The notes beneath the pieces are model-generated. The model saw only the letters and a program-made list of their open reading frames with translations, was not told the origin of the DNA and did no database searches. Both the position numbers and the translations under genes were made by a program. Shown in pieces: positions 33,872-43,166 of a DNA stretch of 64,000 nucleotides; position 1 is the stretch's first letter, and each line of letters opens with the position of its first letter. This stretch comes from Burkholderia sp. lig30 (GTDB lineage: Bacteria > Pseudomonadota > Gammaproteobacteria > Burkholderiales > Burkholderiaceae): the NCBI RefSeq assembly GCF_000687455.2, contig NZ_JGVW01000085.1, positions 1 through 64,000 of the forward strand. The letters are read 5' to 3'.

Positions 33872-34660
33872 ATGGACAACCAGAACCAAAACCAGAGCAA
33901 CACGCAACGGCAACGTCTTCACCCGCTCGTCGCGACCGCGGCGGGCGCCGTCATCATCGCGAGCCTCGCCGCGACCGCGGCCGTGACCGGCCTGTTTCCG
34001 AAGGCCACCAGCGGCGACGCGCAGAACGGCCAGACCCAGGCCGCGCTGATCGCGTCGCAGCCGGCCATCGACACGGCAGCGCCTGCCAGCGCGGCGCTCG
34101 CCGCCCAGACGCAGCAGCAGGCGGCCCGACAGGGCATCCAGCAACCGGCGGCCGCGCAGCCGCAGCCGCAGGCTCAAGCGCAGCCGCAGCCGCAGGCTCA
34201 AGCGCAGCCGCAGCCGGCCCCGCGCCCGGCCACGACGCACCGCCGCCACCATTCATCGACGGTGCCGCAGCCGCCCGAATACGCACAACAGCAGTCGGGC
34301 GGCGGTTATTCGCAGCAGCCGTCCTACTGCCAGAGCTGCGGCACGGTCGTCGCGATCACGTCGGTCCGCACGCCGGGCCAGAGCACCGGCATCGGCGCGG
34401 TCGGCGGCGCGGCGGCGGGCGGCCTGGTCGGCAACCAGTTCGGTCGCGGCAACGGCCGCACCGCGATGACGCTGCTCGGCGCGCTCGGTGGCGGCCTCGC
34501 GGGCAACCAGGTCGAAAAGCAGGTGCGCAGCGATACCGAATACCAGGTGCAGGTCCAGATGGAAAACGGCGCGACCCGCACCTTCACGTACCACAACCCG
34601 CCGCCGTTCGGCCAGGGTCAGCGCGTGCGGATCGAGAACGGCACGCTGGTCGGCGCATAA
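33872..34660 (+). CDS. Glycine-zipper 2TM domain envelope protein with Gln/Pro-rich linker
   Basis: A 262-residue protein starting at 33872, with AGGAG 9-13 bases upstream. A single N-terminal hydrophobic segment at about residues 18-42 anchors it. A Gln/Pro/Ala-rich linker (about 65-125) contains 24-base DNA repeats, then a CQSCG pair and a glycine-zipper domain (GIGAVGGAAAGGLVGNQFGRGNG, LLGALGGGLAGNQVEKQV) of the Rickettsia 17-kDa-antigen type. The C-terminal VQVQMENGATRTF region is typical of these envelope proteins. It stands alone between lysS and the convergent isc operon. Exact role unknown. Confidence 0.87.
   Translation: MDNQNQNQSNTQRQRLHPLVATAAGAVIIASLAATAAVTGLFPKATSGDAQNGQTQAALIASQPAIDTAAPASAALAAQTQQQAARQGIQQPAAAQPQPQAQAQPQPQAQAQPQPAPRPATTHRRHHSSTVPQPPEYAQQQSGGGYSQQPSYCQSCGTVVAITSVRTPGQSTGIGAVGGAAAGGLVGNQFGRGNGRTAMTLLGALGGGLAGNQVEKQVRSDTEYQVQVQMENGATRTFTYHNPPPFGQGQRVRIENGTLVGA
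34157..34216 (+). repeat. 24-base tandem repeat, 2.5 copies, inside the glycine-zipper gene
   Basis: Units begin at 34157 and 34181, with a half unit at 34205-34216. The two full units look identical. The unit is in frame and encodes a repeated Gln/Pro/Ala octapeptide. Copy-number change would lengthen or shorten the linker without shifting the frame. Confidence 0.9.
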
Positions 34661-34705
34661 CGCCCCGCTGCCCGCGCGCGATGCGCGGGCTGGGGCGCAC
34701 ACGCA

Positions 34706-34740
34706 AAAACGGCTCGCGATCGCTCGCGAGCCGTTGTCTT
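34706..34740. terminator. Bidirectional terminator between the glycine-zipper gene and the isc operon
   Basis: A perfect 12-bp stem, AACGGCTCGCGA at 34708-34719 with TCGCGAGCCGTT at 34724-34735 and a 4-base loop. The minus side is followed by a T-run (TTTTTGCG), making it a good terminator for isc; the plus side has GTCTTT. Confidence 0.88.
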
Positions 34741-34778
34741 TCCTGCCGGGCGATGCGCGCCGGCGCGGATCCCGAATC

Positions 34779-34988
34779 TCAGTCTTCGTCGTCGAAGTCC
34801 GATTCGTCGATCCAGTGCGCCTGAATCGCCTCGAGGATCTTCTCGCCGGAATGCTTCGGATCGTCGTCGAAACCGTCCAGTTCGAGCACCCAGGTGCGCA
34901 GGTCGACGAAGTTGACCGCCTTCGGATCGACGTCCGGATGCGTGTCGGCCAGCGCGATCGCGATCTCGCGCGAATCGGTCCATTTCAT
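34779..34988 (-). CDS. iscX: Fe-S cluster assembly protein IscX
   Basis: A 69-residue acidic protein (MKWTDSREIAIALAD...DESDFDDED). The family binds IscS and iron and tunes cluster assembly. The conserved VDLRTWV and HWIDE segments are visible. It is the last gene of the isc operon, 14 bases after fdx. Confidence 0.95.
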   Translation of the reverse strand: MKWTDSREIAIALADTHPDVDPKAVNFVDLRTWVLELDGFDDDPKHSGEKILEAIQAHWIDESDFDDED

Positions 34989-35002
34989 CGCCGCTTCTCC
35001 TG

Positions 35003-35344
35003 TCAGTGATTTTCCTTCGCGTGGTTGATCGAATACTTCGGAATCTCGACCACCAGATCCACGTTGTCCTTCACCATCGCCTGGCACGACAGCCGCGACG
35101 TCGGCTCCAGCCCCCACGCCTTGTCGAGCAGGTCGTCCTCGTCCTCCTCGGACGGATCGAGATCGTTGAAGCCCTCGCGGATCACCACGTGGCACGTCGT
35201 GCACGCGCACGACTTCTCGCACGCATGCTCGATCTCGATGCCGTTGTCGAGCAGGTTGTCGCAAATACTCTTGCCGGGCGTCGCGTCGATCACCGCGCCT
35301 TCCGGGCACAGTTCGACGTGAGGCAGCACCACCAGTTGAGGCAT
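35003..35344 (-). CDS. fdx: ISC-system [2Fe-2S] ferredoxin
   Basis: A 113-residue adrenodoxin-type ferredoxin that supplies electrons for cluster assembly. The cluster cysteines C42, C48, C51 and C87 sit at the same positions as in E. coli Fdx; C46 is an extra cysteine in CEKSCACTTC. It lies between hscA and iscX. Confidence 0.96.
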   Translation of the reverse strand: MPQLVVLPHVELCPEGAVIDATPGKSICDNLLDNGIEIEHACEKSCACTTCHVVIREGFNDLDPSEEDEDDLLDKAWGLEPTSRLSCQAMVKDNVDLVVEIPKYSINHAKENH

Positions 35345-35432
35345 GTCCGTTCCGTCAGTCTACGTGCGGCGCGATGCGCCGCACCATTCATCATAGCGCC
35401 GGCCGCCATCGGCCGGCACGCATGTCGTTCGT

Positions 35433-37301
35433 TCAGATCTCGTCGAGCCGGCGGCCGGCGAGCGCGCGCTTGATGCTCTTGTCCATCCGGCGCGCGGCGA
35501 ATTCGTCGGTGCCTTCGGCAAGCGTCTTGGTCGCCGCTTCGATCGCACCGGCGTCGTCGCCCTGCGCGACCGTGCGCAGCGCCGCGACGCATGCATCGAC
35601 TTCCGCGCGTTCCGCCGCATCGAGCAGTTCGCCGTCGGCGGCCAGCGCCGCTTCGGTCGCCTCGATCATCCGCTCGGCCTCGACCTGCGCCTCGCGCAGC
35701 GCACGGGCGCGCATGTCGATTTCGGCCGTCTTGAAGCTCTCCTCGAGCATCTTCGCGATATCGTCGTCGGCGAGGCCGTACGACGGCTTCACGACGACCG
35801 ACGCCTCGACGCCGGAGTGCTGCTCGCGCGCGAACACGGACAGCAGGCCGTCCGCGTCGACCTGGTAGGTCACGCGAATGCGGGCCGCGCCGGCCGTCAT
35901 CGGCGGGATGCCGCGCAGCTCGAAGCGTGCGAGCGACCGGCAGTCGGCGACGAGCTCGCGCTCGCCCTGCACGACGTGGATCGCCATCGCGGTCTGGCCG
36001 TCCTTGAAGGTCGTGAATTCCTGCGCGCGTGCGATCGGAATCGTCGAATTGCGCGGAATGATCTTCTCGACGAGTCCCCCCATCGTCTCGACGCCGAGCG
36101 ACAGCGGAATCACGTCGAGCAGCAGCCAGTCGTCGCCGCTGCCGCGGTTGCCGGCGAGCATGTCGGCCTGGATCGCCGCGCCGAGCGCGACGACCTGGTC
36201 CGGGTCGAGATTGACGAGCGGCGGCTGGCCGAAATACGTCGCAACCGCCTCGCGAATCACCGGCATGCGCGTCGCGCCGCCGACCAGCACCACGCCCTTG
36301 ATGTCGGCGGGCGCGACCTGCGCGTCGCGCAACGCCTTGCGGGTCGGCGTCAGCGTGCGACGCACGAGCGGTTCGACGAGCGCCGCGAACGTGTCGTGCG
36401 TGACCGTCTGCGCGAGATGCGCGCCCGTCGACAGCACGACGTCGAGCGGCGCTTGCGGCGCGCTCGACAGCGCTTCCTTCAGTTGCCGCACGCGATCGAG
36501 CAGCAGGCGCACGTCCTCGGGCGCGAGCGTCTTCGCATCGATGCCGGCCTGCGCGAGCACGTGTTCGAACAGCGCGTGGTCGAAATCGTCGCCGCCGAGC
36601 GCGGAATCGCCCCCCGCAGCCAGCACTTCGAACACGCCCTTCGTCAGTTTCAGGATCGACAGGTCGAACGTGCCGCCGCCAAGGTCGTACACCGCGTACA
36701 AGCCTTCCGCCGCATTGTCGAGACCGTAGGCGATCGCCGCCGCGGTCGGCTCGTTCAACAGGCGCAGCACGTTCAGGCCGGCGAGCCGCGCGGCGTCCTT
36801 GGTCGCCTGGCGCTGCGCGTCGTCGAAATACGCGGGCACCGTGATCACCGCGCCGACCAGCTCGTCGCCAAGCGTGTCTTCGGCGCGCTGGCGCAGCGTC
36901 GCGAGAATCTCGGCGGATACCTCGACCGGGCTCTTCACGCCGTCGACGGTGCGGATCTGCACCATGCCCGGCGCATCGACGAATTCGTACGGCGCATTCA
37001 CCGCGCCTTCGACTTCCGCCTTGCCGCGGCCCATGAAGCGCTTGACCGACACGATCGTGTTGCGCGGATCGCGCGCGGCCTCTTCCTTGGCCGTATGGCC
37101 GATCCGGCGGCCGCCCTTCTCCAGGTAACGCACCACCGACGGCAGCAGCACGCGGCCCTCGTCGTCCGGCAGCACTTCCGGCACGCTGTTGCGCACGGCA
37201 GCGACGAGCGAATTCGTCGTGCCGAGATCGATCCCGACGGCGAGCCGCCGCTGGTGCGGCGCCGGCGCCATGCCCGGTTCGGAGATTTGCAGTAAAGCCA
37301 T
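35433..37301 (-). CDS. hscA: Fe-S protein assembly chaperone HscA
   Basis: A 622-residue Hsp70-class chaperone that, with HscB, helps transfer clusters from IscU. The ATPase domain begins [14 protein letters not shown] and includes [20 protein letters not shown] and [14 protein letters not shown]; the substrate-binding domain follows from about residue 390. I start at 37301 ([10 protein letters not shown]); the in-frame extension to 37352 is unconserved. It lies 55 bases after hscB. Confidence 0.96.
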   Translation of the reverse strand: MALLQISEPGMAPAPHQRRLAVGIDLGTTNSLVAAVRNSVPEVLPDDEGRVLLPSVVRYLEKGGRRIGHTAKEEAARDPRNTIVSVKRFMGRGKAEVEGAVNAPYEFVDAPGMVQIRTVDGVKSPVEVSAEILATLRQRAEDTLGDELVGAVITVPAYFDDAQRQATKDAARLAGLNVLRLLNEPTAAAIAYGLDNAAEGLYAVYDLGGGTFDLSILKLTKGVFEVLAAGGDSALGGDDFDHALFEHVLAQAGIDAKTLAPEDVRLLLDRVRQLKEALSSAPQAPLDVVLSTGAHLAQTVTHDTFAALVEPLVRRTLTPTRKALRDAQVAPADIKGVVLVGGATRMPVIREAVATYFGQPPLVNLDPDQVVALGAAIQADMLAGNRGSGDDWLLLDVIPLSLGVETMGGLVEKIIPRNSTIPIARAQEFTTFKDGQTAMAIHVVQGERELVADCRSLARFELRGIPPMTAGAARIRVTYQVDADGLLSVFAREQHSGVEASVVVKPSYGLADDDIAKMLEESFKTAEIDMRARALREAQVEAERMIEATEAALAADGELLDAAERAEVDACVAALRTVAQGDDAGAIEAATKTLAEGTDEFAARRMDKSIKRALAGRRLDEI

Positions 37302-37356
37302 CTTGGTTCGTTCGGGAGCTCGCGCTCCGCTTGGCTGCGTGCCGCGAGGCACGCGG

Positions 37357-37884
37357 TTAATGTTCGAGACGCTCGATCTGCGCGCCCACTTCCGACCCGA
37401 CGCGCTCGATGAACATCAATTGGCGCACCGCCTCGGCGGCCGCCTGATCCGCGCCGCTGTCGAGCAGCGTGCCGAGGCGCGCGAAGCGCGCGCGCTTCTC
37501 GTCGCGCAGCTCGGCGAGCAGCGCATCGAGCGCGGCGACGTTGCGCGCGGCGGCGGCATCCTCGATGCCCTCGCGCCACTCCATCTGCTGCATCAGGAAC
37601 GCCGGCTCCATCGCCGTGTTGTTCTCCGCGCCGATATCCACGCCGCGCAGCGACAGCAGGTAGGTCGCGCGCTTGAGCGGATCGCGCAGCGTCTGATACG
37701 CCTCGTTCGCGCGCGTCGCCCATTGCATCGCGATGCGCTTCTGCGCGTCGCCCGCCGCGGCGAAGCGGTCCGGATGCACCTGCGTCTGCACCGTCCGGTA
37801 AGCGGTGTCGAGCGCCGCATCGTCGAGCGCGAACTGCGCCGGCAGGTGGAACAGGTCGAAGTGGCTGTCGTTCAGCGAGACCAT
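37357..37884 (-). CDS. hscB: Fe-S assembly co-chaperone HscB
   Basis: A 175-residue J-protein partner of HscA that binds IscU. The J-domain HPD motif is at residues 37-39 (TQVHPDRF), and the C-terminal helical domain that docks IscU follows. The gap before it (37885-37980) contains a terminator-like hairpin, so its expression may be lower than iscSUA. Confidence 0.95.
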   Translation of the reverse strand: MVSLNDSHFDLFHLPAQFALDDAALDTAYRTVQTQVHPDRFAAAGDAQKRIAMQWATRANEAYQTLRDPLKRATYLLSLRGVDIGAENNTAMEPAFLMQQMEWREGIEDAAAARNVAALDALLAELRDEKRARFARLGTLLDSGADQAAAEAVRQLMFIERVGSEVGAQIERLEH

Positions 37885-37931
37885 CGCGTGTCGTTCAATC
37901 CTGGTTCGTCGCGCGGCAAACGCCGCGCATT

Positions 37932-37953
37932 AAAAAGGCGGCATGTGCCGCCT
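37932..37953 (-). terminator. Terminator-like hairpin inside the isc operon, between iscA and hscB
   Basis: On the minus strand AGGCGGC-ACAT-GCCGCCT forms a short GC stem followed by TTTTT. It is in the 96-base gap between iscA and hscB, in the orientation of the operon, so it could cause partial termination that separates iscRSUA from hscBA-fdx-iscX. Function is inferred from sequence only. Confidence 0.7.
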
Positions 37954-37980
37954 CTTGCCCGCATCGCGCGGATCGCACCG

Positions 37981-38304
37981 TCACACTCGGAACGATTCGC
38001 CGCAACCGCACTCGTCCTTCACGTTCGGGTTGTTGAACTTGAACCCTTCGTTCAGGCCTTCGCGCGCGAAATCCAGCTCGGTGCCGTCGATGTACGCGAG
38101 GCTCTTCGGATCGACGATGACCTTCACGCCATGGCTCTCGAACACCTGATCCTCGGGCGCCAGCTCGTCCACATATTCGAGCTTGTACGCGAGGCCGGAA
38201 CAGCCTGTCGTACGCACGCCGAGCCGCAGGCCCAGCCCCTTGCCGCGCCGGACCAGATACTTCTGGACGTGTTGCGCTGCTTTTTCGGTCAGTGTAATTG
38301 CCAT
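37981..38304 (-). CDS. iscA: A-type Fe-S cluster carrier IscA
   Basis: A 107-residue A-type carrier. The three conserved cysteines are C35 (TTGCSGLAY), C99 and C101 (ECGCG). I start at 38304 ([10 protein letters not shown]), the family-typical start; the frame extends to 38340 upstream. It lies between iscU and the hairpin before hscB. Confidence 0.96.
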   Translation of the reverse strand: MAITLTEKAAQHVQKYLVRRGKGLGLRLGVRTTGCSGLAYKLEYVDELAPEDQVFESHGVKVIVDPKSLAYIDGTELDFAREGLNEGFKFNNPNVKDECGCGESFRV

Positions 38305-38366
38305 GATGTCCTTGCCGCACGCGCCGATCGCGGCGCGCACGTTCTAGCTCAGTCGCTCGATGCCGC

Positions 38367-38774
38367 TCAGGCTGCTGCCTGATCGCCTTCCGTGCCGTCG
38401 TGGCGCTTCTTGTAGTCCGCCACGGCTGCCTTGATCGCGTCTTCCGCGAGGATCGAACAATGGATCTTCACGGGCGGCAGCGCCAGTTCCTCGGCGATCT
38501 GCGTGTTCTTGATCGAGAGCGCCTCGTCGAGCGTCTTGCCCTTCACCCATTCGGTCACGAGCGAGCTCGACGCGATCGCCGAGCCGCAACCGTAGGTCTT
38601 GAACTTCGCGTCCTCGATCACGCCGTCCGCACCCACGCGGATTTGCAGCTTCATCACGTCGCCGCACGCCGGCGCACCGACCATGCCGGTGCCGACCGCG
38701 TCGTCGTCCTTCGCGAACGAGCCGACGTTGCGCGGGTTTTCGTAGTGATCCAGAACCTTGTTGCTGTAAGACAT
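38367..38774 (-). CDS. iscU: Fe-S cluster scaffold IscU
   Basis: A 135-residue scaffold on which clusters are built. Ligands C37, D39, C63 and C106 and the HscA-recognition motif LPPVK at residues 99-103 are all present. It is 55 bases after iscS. Confidence 0.97.
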   Translation of the reverse strand: MSYSNKVLDHYENPRNVGSFAKDDDAVGTGMVGAPACGDVMKLQIRVGADGVIEDAKFKTYGCGSAIASSSLVTEWVKGKTLDEALSIKNTQIAEELALPPVKIHCSILAEDAIKAAVADYKKRHDGTEGDQAAA

Positions 38775-38829
38775 GACTCAGACTCCTTGACTCGTTACAT
38801 CTGCGTGCGTCAATCCGCCCGCGAAATAT

Positions 38830-40053
38830 TCAGTGCGCCGCCCACTCGATCGTCGACAGATCGATGCCTTCCTGGTGCATTTCCCAGAGCGGCGACAGTT
38901 CGCGCAGCTTCGCGATCTTGCTCTTCAGCAGATTGATCACGTAGTCCACTTCCTGTTCCGTCGTAAAGCGGCCGACCGTGAAGCGGATCGAGCTGTGCGC
39001 CAGCTCGTCGTTGCGGCCGAGCGCACGCAGCACGTACGACGGTTCCAGCGACGCCGACGTGCACGCGGAGCCCGACGACACCGCGACGTCCTTGATCGCC
39101 ATGATCAGCGACTCGCCTTCGACGAAGTTGAAGCTGATGTTCAGGTTGTGCGGGATACGGCGCTCGAGGTCGCCGTTCACGTAGGTTTCCTCGATCTCCG
39201 AGAGCCCGCGCAGCAGCTTGTCGCGCAGCGCACGGATGCGCTCGTTCTCGGTCGCCATTTCTTCCCTGGCGATGCGGAACGCCTCGCCCATGCCGGCGAT
39301 CTGGTGCGTCGCCAGCGTGCCCGAGCGCATGCCGCGCTCGTGGCCGCCGCCGTGCATCTGCGCCTCGATACGCACGCGCGGCTTGCGGCGCACGTACAGC
39401 GCGCCGATGCCCTTCGGGCCGTAGGTCTTGTGCGCGGAGAACGACATCAGGTCGACCTTCAGCTTCGCGAGGTCGATCTCGACCTTGCCCGTCGACTGCG
39501 CGGCGTCGACGTGGAAGACGATGCCCTTCTCGCGGCAGATCTCGCCGATCGTCTCGATGTCCTGGATCACGCCGATCTCGTTGTTGACGTGCATCACCGA
39601 CACGAGGATCGTGTCCGGGCGCAGCGCGGCCTTGAACGCGTCGAGGTCGAGCAGGCCGTCTTCCTTCACGTCCAGGTAGGTCACCTCGAAGCCTTCGCGC
39701 TCGAGTTCGCGGCAGGTGTCGAGCACGGCCTTGTGCTCGGTCTTCACCGTCACGATGTGCTTGCCCTTGCCCTGATAGAAGTGCGCGGCGCCCTTGATCG
39801 CGAGGTTGTCCGACTCGGTCGCGCCGGAGGTCCAGATGATTTCGCGCGGGTCGGCGTTGACGAGCGCGGCCACCTGCTCGCGGGCCTCTTCGACAGCGCG
39901 CTCCGCATCCCAGCCGTATGCGTGGCTGCGCGATGCCGGGTTGCCGAACTGCTCGCGCAGATACGGCACCATCTTGTCGACCACGCGCGGGTCGACCGGC
40001 GTCGTCGCGCTGTAATCCATGTAGATGGGCAGGTGGAGAGTCTGTTGGTTCAT
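38830..40053 (-). CDS. iscS: Cysteine desulfurase IscS
   Basis: A 407-residue PLP enzyme that takes sulfur from cysteine for clusters and tRNA thiolation. The PLP lysine is K209 ([10 protein letters not shown]) and the mobile catalytic cysteine is C331 ([12 protein letters not shown]). It follows iscR by 63 bases. Confidence 0.98.
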   Translation of the reverse strand: MNQQTLHLPIYMDYSATTPVDPRVVDKMVPYLREQFGNPASRSHAYGWDAERAVEEAREQVAALVNADPREIIWTSGATESDNLAIKGAAHFYQGKGKHIVTVKTEHKAVLDTCRELEREGFEVTYLDVKEDGLLDLDAFKAALRPDTILVSVMHVNNEIGVIQDIETIGEICREKGIVFHVDAAQSTGKVEIDLAKLKVDLMSFSAHKTYGPKGIGALYVRRKPRVRIEAQMHGGGHERGMRSGTLATHQIAGMGEAFRIAREEMATENERIRALRDKLLRGLSEIEETYVNGDLERRIPHNLNISFNFVEGESLIMAIKDVAVSSGSACTSASLEPSYVLRALGRNDELAHSSIRFTVGRFTTEQEVDYVINLLKSKIAKLRELSPLWEMHQEGIDLSTIEWAAH

Positions 40054-40116
40054 CTATCGCTCCGGGTATTCTGTGCGGGGACTATGCTATGTGGGTTCGG
40101 CGGGCTGTCTTCGCGC

Positions 40117-40656
40117 TCACGAGCTCGCGATGTTGAACACCGAATTCGGGCCGAGCGGGATCGTGCGCACCGGCTCGGCGGGCGCGGCGACGGACTCCGG
40201 CGCGCGCCTGTCGCGCAGCACCGTGGGCACGCCTTCACGCGCGCGCTGCTGATCGACGAGATCCTGCAGCGACACCGAATCGAGGTATTCGACCATTTTC
40301 TGGTTGAGCGTCGCCCACAGCTCGTGCGTCATGCAATGGCCGTCGGGCTGCTTCGAGCCGTCGCACGCGCCCTTGCCGCCGCACTGCGTCGCGTCGAGCG
40401 GCTCATCGACTGCAATGATGATGTCGGCGACCGTCACGTCCTGCGCGCGGCGCGCGAGGTTGTAACCGCCGCCCGGGCCACGCACGGATTCGACGATTTC
40501 ATGCCTGCGCAGCTTGCCGAACAGCTGTTCGAGGTACGAGAGCGAAATCCGCTGGCGCTGGCTGATGCCTGCAAGCGTCACCGGACCCTGCTCCTGGCGC
40601 AGTGCCAAGTCGATCATCGCCGTGACGGCGAAACGGCCTTTGGTGGTGAGTCTCAT
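40117..40656 (-). CDS. iscR: Fe-S cluster-responsive transcriptional regulator IscR
   Basis: A 179-residue Rrf2-family repressor. The winged helix (MRLTTKGRFAV..., with LSYLEQLFGKLRR as recognition helix) precedes the [2Fe-2S] ligands C92, C98, C108 and H111. The spacing between the second and third cysteines is nine residues, against five in E. coli IscR, a four-residue insertion. I start at 40656; the upstream frame begins at 40674. Two IscR-type operators lie immediately upstream, indicating autoregulation. Confidence 0.96.
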   Translation of the reverse strand: MRLTTKGRFAVTAMIDLALRQEQGPVTLAGISQRQRISLSYLEQLFGKLRRHEIVESVRGPGGGYNLARRAQDVTVADIIIAVDEPLDATQCGGKGACDGSKQPDGHCMTHELWATLNQKMVEYLDSVSLQDLVDQQRAREGVPTVLRDRRAPESVAAPAEPVRTIPLGPNSVFNIASS

Positions 40657-40672
40657 GGTGTTAGGGGACTGC

Positions 40673-40724
40673 AATCTTGACGATTTTGGTCAAGTATAAA
40701 TATTTGACGAATTTAGTCAAGTAT
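40673..40724 (-). promoter_or_regulatory. iscR promoter with two tandem IscR type 1-like operators
   Basis: On the minus strand TTGACT (40715-40720) and TATACT (40693-40698) are separated by 16 bases. Two 25-base palindromic sites, 40700-40724 and 40673-40697, each contain ATACTTGAC...GTCAA and match the E. coli type 1 IscR consensus. They are 27 bases apart: the first covers the -35 and spacer, the second covers the -10 and start point. This is classic repressor placement. Confidence 0.88.
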
Positions 40725-40764
40725 CCCTATTGAGGACAGGGTATTCGCGAAGCGGTTAACGAAA

Positions 40765-41247
40765 TCAGCGTGCCGCGCGTTGCCGCAGCGTGCCGAGCAG
40801 CCCTTCGCAGGCGGCCTCGCACTGATCCAGCACCTGTTCGAAACCCTGCGCGCCGCCGAAATACGGGTCGGCGACTTCCTGCTCCGGCACGCCGCTTGCG
40901 AACTCCATCAGGAGCCGCACCTTGCCGCGATGCGCGGGCGGGCAGCGACGGTGCAATTCCGCGAGGTTCGCCGCGTCCATCGCGAGGATGAAGTCGAAAC
41001 GTTCGAAATCGGCCGCGCCCACCTGCCGCGCGCGCAGCGCCGACAGGTCATAGCCGCGCGCGAGCGCCGCCGCCTGTGCCCGCGCGTCCGGCGGCTCGCC
41101 GACATGCCAGTCGCCGGTGCCGGCGGAGTCGATCTCGATCCACTCGCCCAGCCCGGCGGCCTCCACCTGATGGCGCATCACGCCCTCGGCCGTAGGCGAG
41201 CGGCAGATGTTGCCGAGGCAGACGAAACAGATCGCAACGCGGGTCAT
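40765..41247 (-). CDS. Low-molecular-weight protein-tyrosine phosphatase
   Basis: About 160 residues starting at ATG 41247 (GTG 41256 is an alternative). The P-loop CLGNICR (C10 to R16) and the general acid in VADPYFGGAQGFE are intact. Such enzymes often act on tyrosine-phosphorylated exopolysaccharide kinases, but no capsule genes are here. It lies upstream of iscR on the same strand with the iscR promoter between them; this pairing is common in betaproteobacteria. Confidence 0.93.
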   Translation of the reverse strand: MTRVAICFVCLGNICRSPTAEGVMRHQVEAAGLGEWIEIDSAGTGDWHVGEPPDARAQAAALARGYDLSALRARQVGAADFERFDFILAMDAANLAELHRRCPPAHRGKVRLLMEFASGVPEQEVADPYFGGAQGFEQVLDQCEAACEGLLGTLRQRAAR

Positions 41248-41350
41248 CGCACTCACGGAAATCCGCGGCGCGCCGCGACGAAGGGGAACGCGCCATTATA
41301 CAAACAGGCGCCCGAACGCGCTGCGCGTCGCACGGCGGCGGCGACCTGCG

Positions 41351-41581
41351 TCAAAGCGACTTCGACGTGGCGAGCGGCACGTCGCCGGTTGCGGCAGGCA
41401 GCGGCTTCGCAGCTTCACCGACCAGCCCGAACGACACCGCGCGCGCCAGTTCGGCGGACGCCTGGTGAACCGCGATCGGGCCGCGCGACGGCATGTCGCC
41501 CGCGGCATGGAGATAGGCGGCTGCCGCCAGCGGTACGATGATCGCCAACGGCCAGTACATCGATATTGTCTTTTTCATCAT
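41351..41581 (-). CDS. Small exported or membrane protein of unknown function
   Basis: About 76 residues starting at MMKKTISMYW (41581; the frame extends to 41635). A hydrophobic segment (about 9-28) ending in YLHAAGD could be a signal peptide or anchor. The remainder is Ala-rich with no known motif. It lies 95 bases before the phosphatase gene on the same strand, and a 15-base palindrome lies 59 bases upstream of its start. Real but unrecognised. Confidence 0.6.
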   Translation of the reverse strand: MMKKTISMYWPLAIIVPLAAAAYLHAAGDMPSRGPIAVHQASAELARAVSFGLVGEAAKPLPAATGDVPLATSKSL

Positions 41582-41640
41582 GATGCGACCTCTTTGACTG
41601 ATGCCCCGGATCTTCGTCCGGAGCCTGCAGATCAAATTCT

Positions 41641-41655
41641 ATAGATCGCATCTAT
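41641..41655. promoter_or_regulatory. Palindrome ATAGAT-CGC-ATCTAT, possible operator
   Basis: A perfect 6+3+6 inverted repeat between lutB's end and the small membrane protein gene, in the promoter position of the latter. The surrounding sequence is notably AT-rich for this genome. The cognate regulator is unknown. Confidence 0.45.
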
Positions 41656-41713
41656 CACGATAAATGCCTGAATAGCGAACTGAGTGTTGCCCTGCGATAA
41701 ACAGTCGCAGCCG

Positions 41714-43126
41714 TCAGCCGAGATGGCTGCGCGACGCGGCGTACAGCTCGCGGAAAGTCCGCCCGGTCGGCACCGGCAGGTCGCGGGTGTCCATCCAGCC
41801 GCCCATCAGCGGCAGACGCCGCAGCATGCCGCTGTCGCCGCCCAGCCGCTCGAGGATCCGCACCGCGAGCTTCGTCGTCAGCGCATAGAGCGTCGGATGG
41901 CGGGCCAGGAACCCCCAGGCGGCAAGCCCGGCGCGCTCGCGCCACGGCCGCAGATGCCGCTCGACCTGCTTCTCGCGCAGCGTGCGCAACAGATGCGACA
42001 ACGGGATGCCGACCGGGCAGACACTGTCGCACTCGCCGCACAGCGTCGCCGCCTGCGGCAGGTCGAGCGCACGGTCGAGCCCGACGTAGCTCGGCGTCAG
42101 CACGGAGCCCATCGGCCCCGGATAGACCCAGCCGTACGTATGGCCGCCGACCTTCTGGTACACCGGGCAGTGATTCATGCACGCGCCGCAGCGAATGCAG
42201 CGCAGCATCTCCTGGAACGCACCGCCGATGAGGCCCGTGCGGCCACCGTCGACGAGCACCACATAGTTGTGCTCCGGGCCGTCCTCGTCGCCCGGCTGGC
42301 GCGGCCCCGTCAGCAGCGAGAAGTAGTTCGACGTCTTCTGGCCGGTCGCCGAGCGCGGCAGGAGGCGCATCGCGGTCGCCAGGTCCTCGAGCGTCGGCAG
42401 CACCTTCTCGATGCCGGTCACGGCGACATGCACGCGCGGCATCACCGTGCACATCCCCTCGTTGCCCTCGTTCGTCACGAGCGCGACCGAGCCCGTCTCG
42501 GCGATCACGAAGTTGCCGCCCGTCACGCCCATGTCGGCCGACAGGAAGTGCGGACGCAGCACCTCGCGCGCCTCGCGCGTCATGTCCGGAATCTCGGTGA
42601 GGCGCGCGCGGTGGTGCGTGCGCGCGAACAGGTCGGCGATTTCGTCCTTGTCCTTGTGCACCACCGGCGCGATGATGTGGCTCGGCGGCTCGCTGTCGTT
42701 GATCTGCAGGATGTACTCGCCGAGATCCGTCTCGATCGACTGCACGCCCATCTCGGCGAGCACCGCGTTCAGGCGCATTTCCTCGGACACCATCGACTTG
42801 GTCTTGATGACCTTCTTCACGTCGTGACGGCGCGCGATGTCGGCGACGAGCCGCGCGGCGTCGGCCGTCGTCTCGGCGAACAGCACCGTCGTGCCGCGCC
42901 GCGCCGCCTCGCGCTCGAACGTCTCGAGCCAGACGTCGAGGTTCTCGAGCGCGCGGTTGCGGCGCGCCTTGAGCGCCGCGCGCGTGGCCGGGAAGTCGAT
43001 CTGCGTCATCGCGTCGGCGCGCGCGGACACGAACTTCGTCGACAGCTTCTTCAGGTTTTCCTGCAGGCGCTGGTCGGCGAGCTTCTGGCCGGCACGCGCC
43101 TTGAAATGCATCGATTGGACTTGCAT
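41714..43126 (-). CDS. lutB: LutB-type iron-sulfur protein for L-lactate oxidation
   Basis: A 470-residue LutB/LldF-family protein. The N-terminal half is a LUD domain (DUF162); two ferredoxin clusters follow, CIRCGACMNHCPVY and CGECDSVCPVGIP; a helical C-terminal region ends the protein. In Bacillus the LutABC complex oxidises L-lactate to pyruvate. Here lutA is upstream (40 bases) but no lutC follows. An electron acceptor or a substitute for LutC is not visible. Confidence 0.92.
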   Translation of the reverse strand: MQVQSMHFKARAGQKLADQRLQENLKKLSTKFVSARADAMTQIDFPATRAALKARRNRALENLDVWLETFEREAARRGTTVLFAETTADAARLVADIARRHDVKKVIKTKSMVSEEMRLNAVLAEMGVQSIETDLGEYILQINDSEPPSHIIAPVVHKDKDEIADLFARTHHRARLTEIPDMTREAREVLRPHFLSADMGVTGGNFVIAETGSVALVTNEGNEGMCTVMPRVHVAVTGIEKVLPTLEDLATAMRLLPRSATGQKTSNYFSLLTGPRQPGDEDGPEHNYVVLVDGGRTGLIGGAFQEMLRCIRCGACMNHCPVYQKVGGHTYGWVYPGPMGSVLTPSYVGLDRALDLPQAATLCGECDSVCPVGIPLSHLLRTLREKQVERHLRPWRERAGLAAWGFLARHPTLYALTTKLAVRILERLGGDSGMLRRLPLMGGWMDTRDLPVPTGRTFRELYAASRSHLG

Positions 43127-43166
43127 CGCGGATTCGGGAAGAAAAGGATACGGGACCCGGCGGCGC

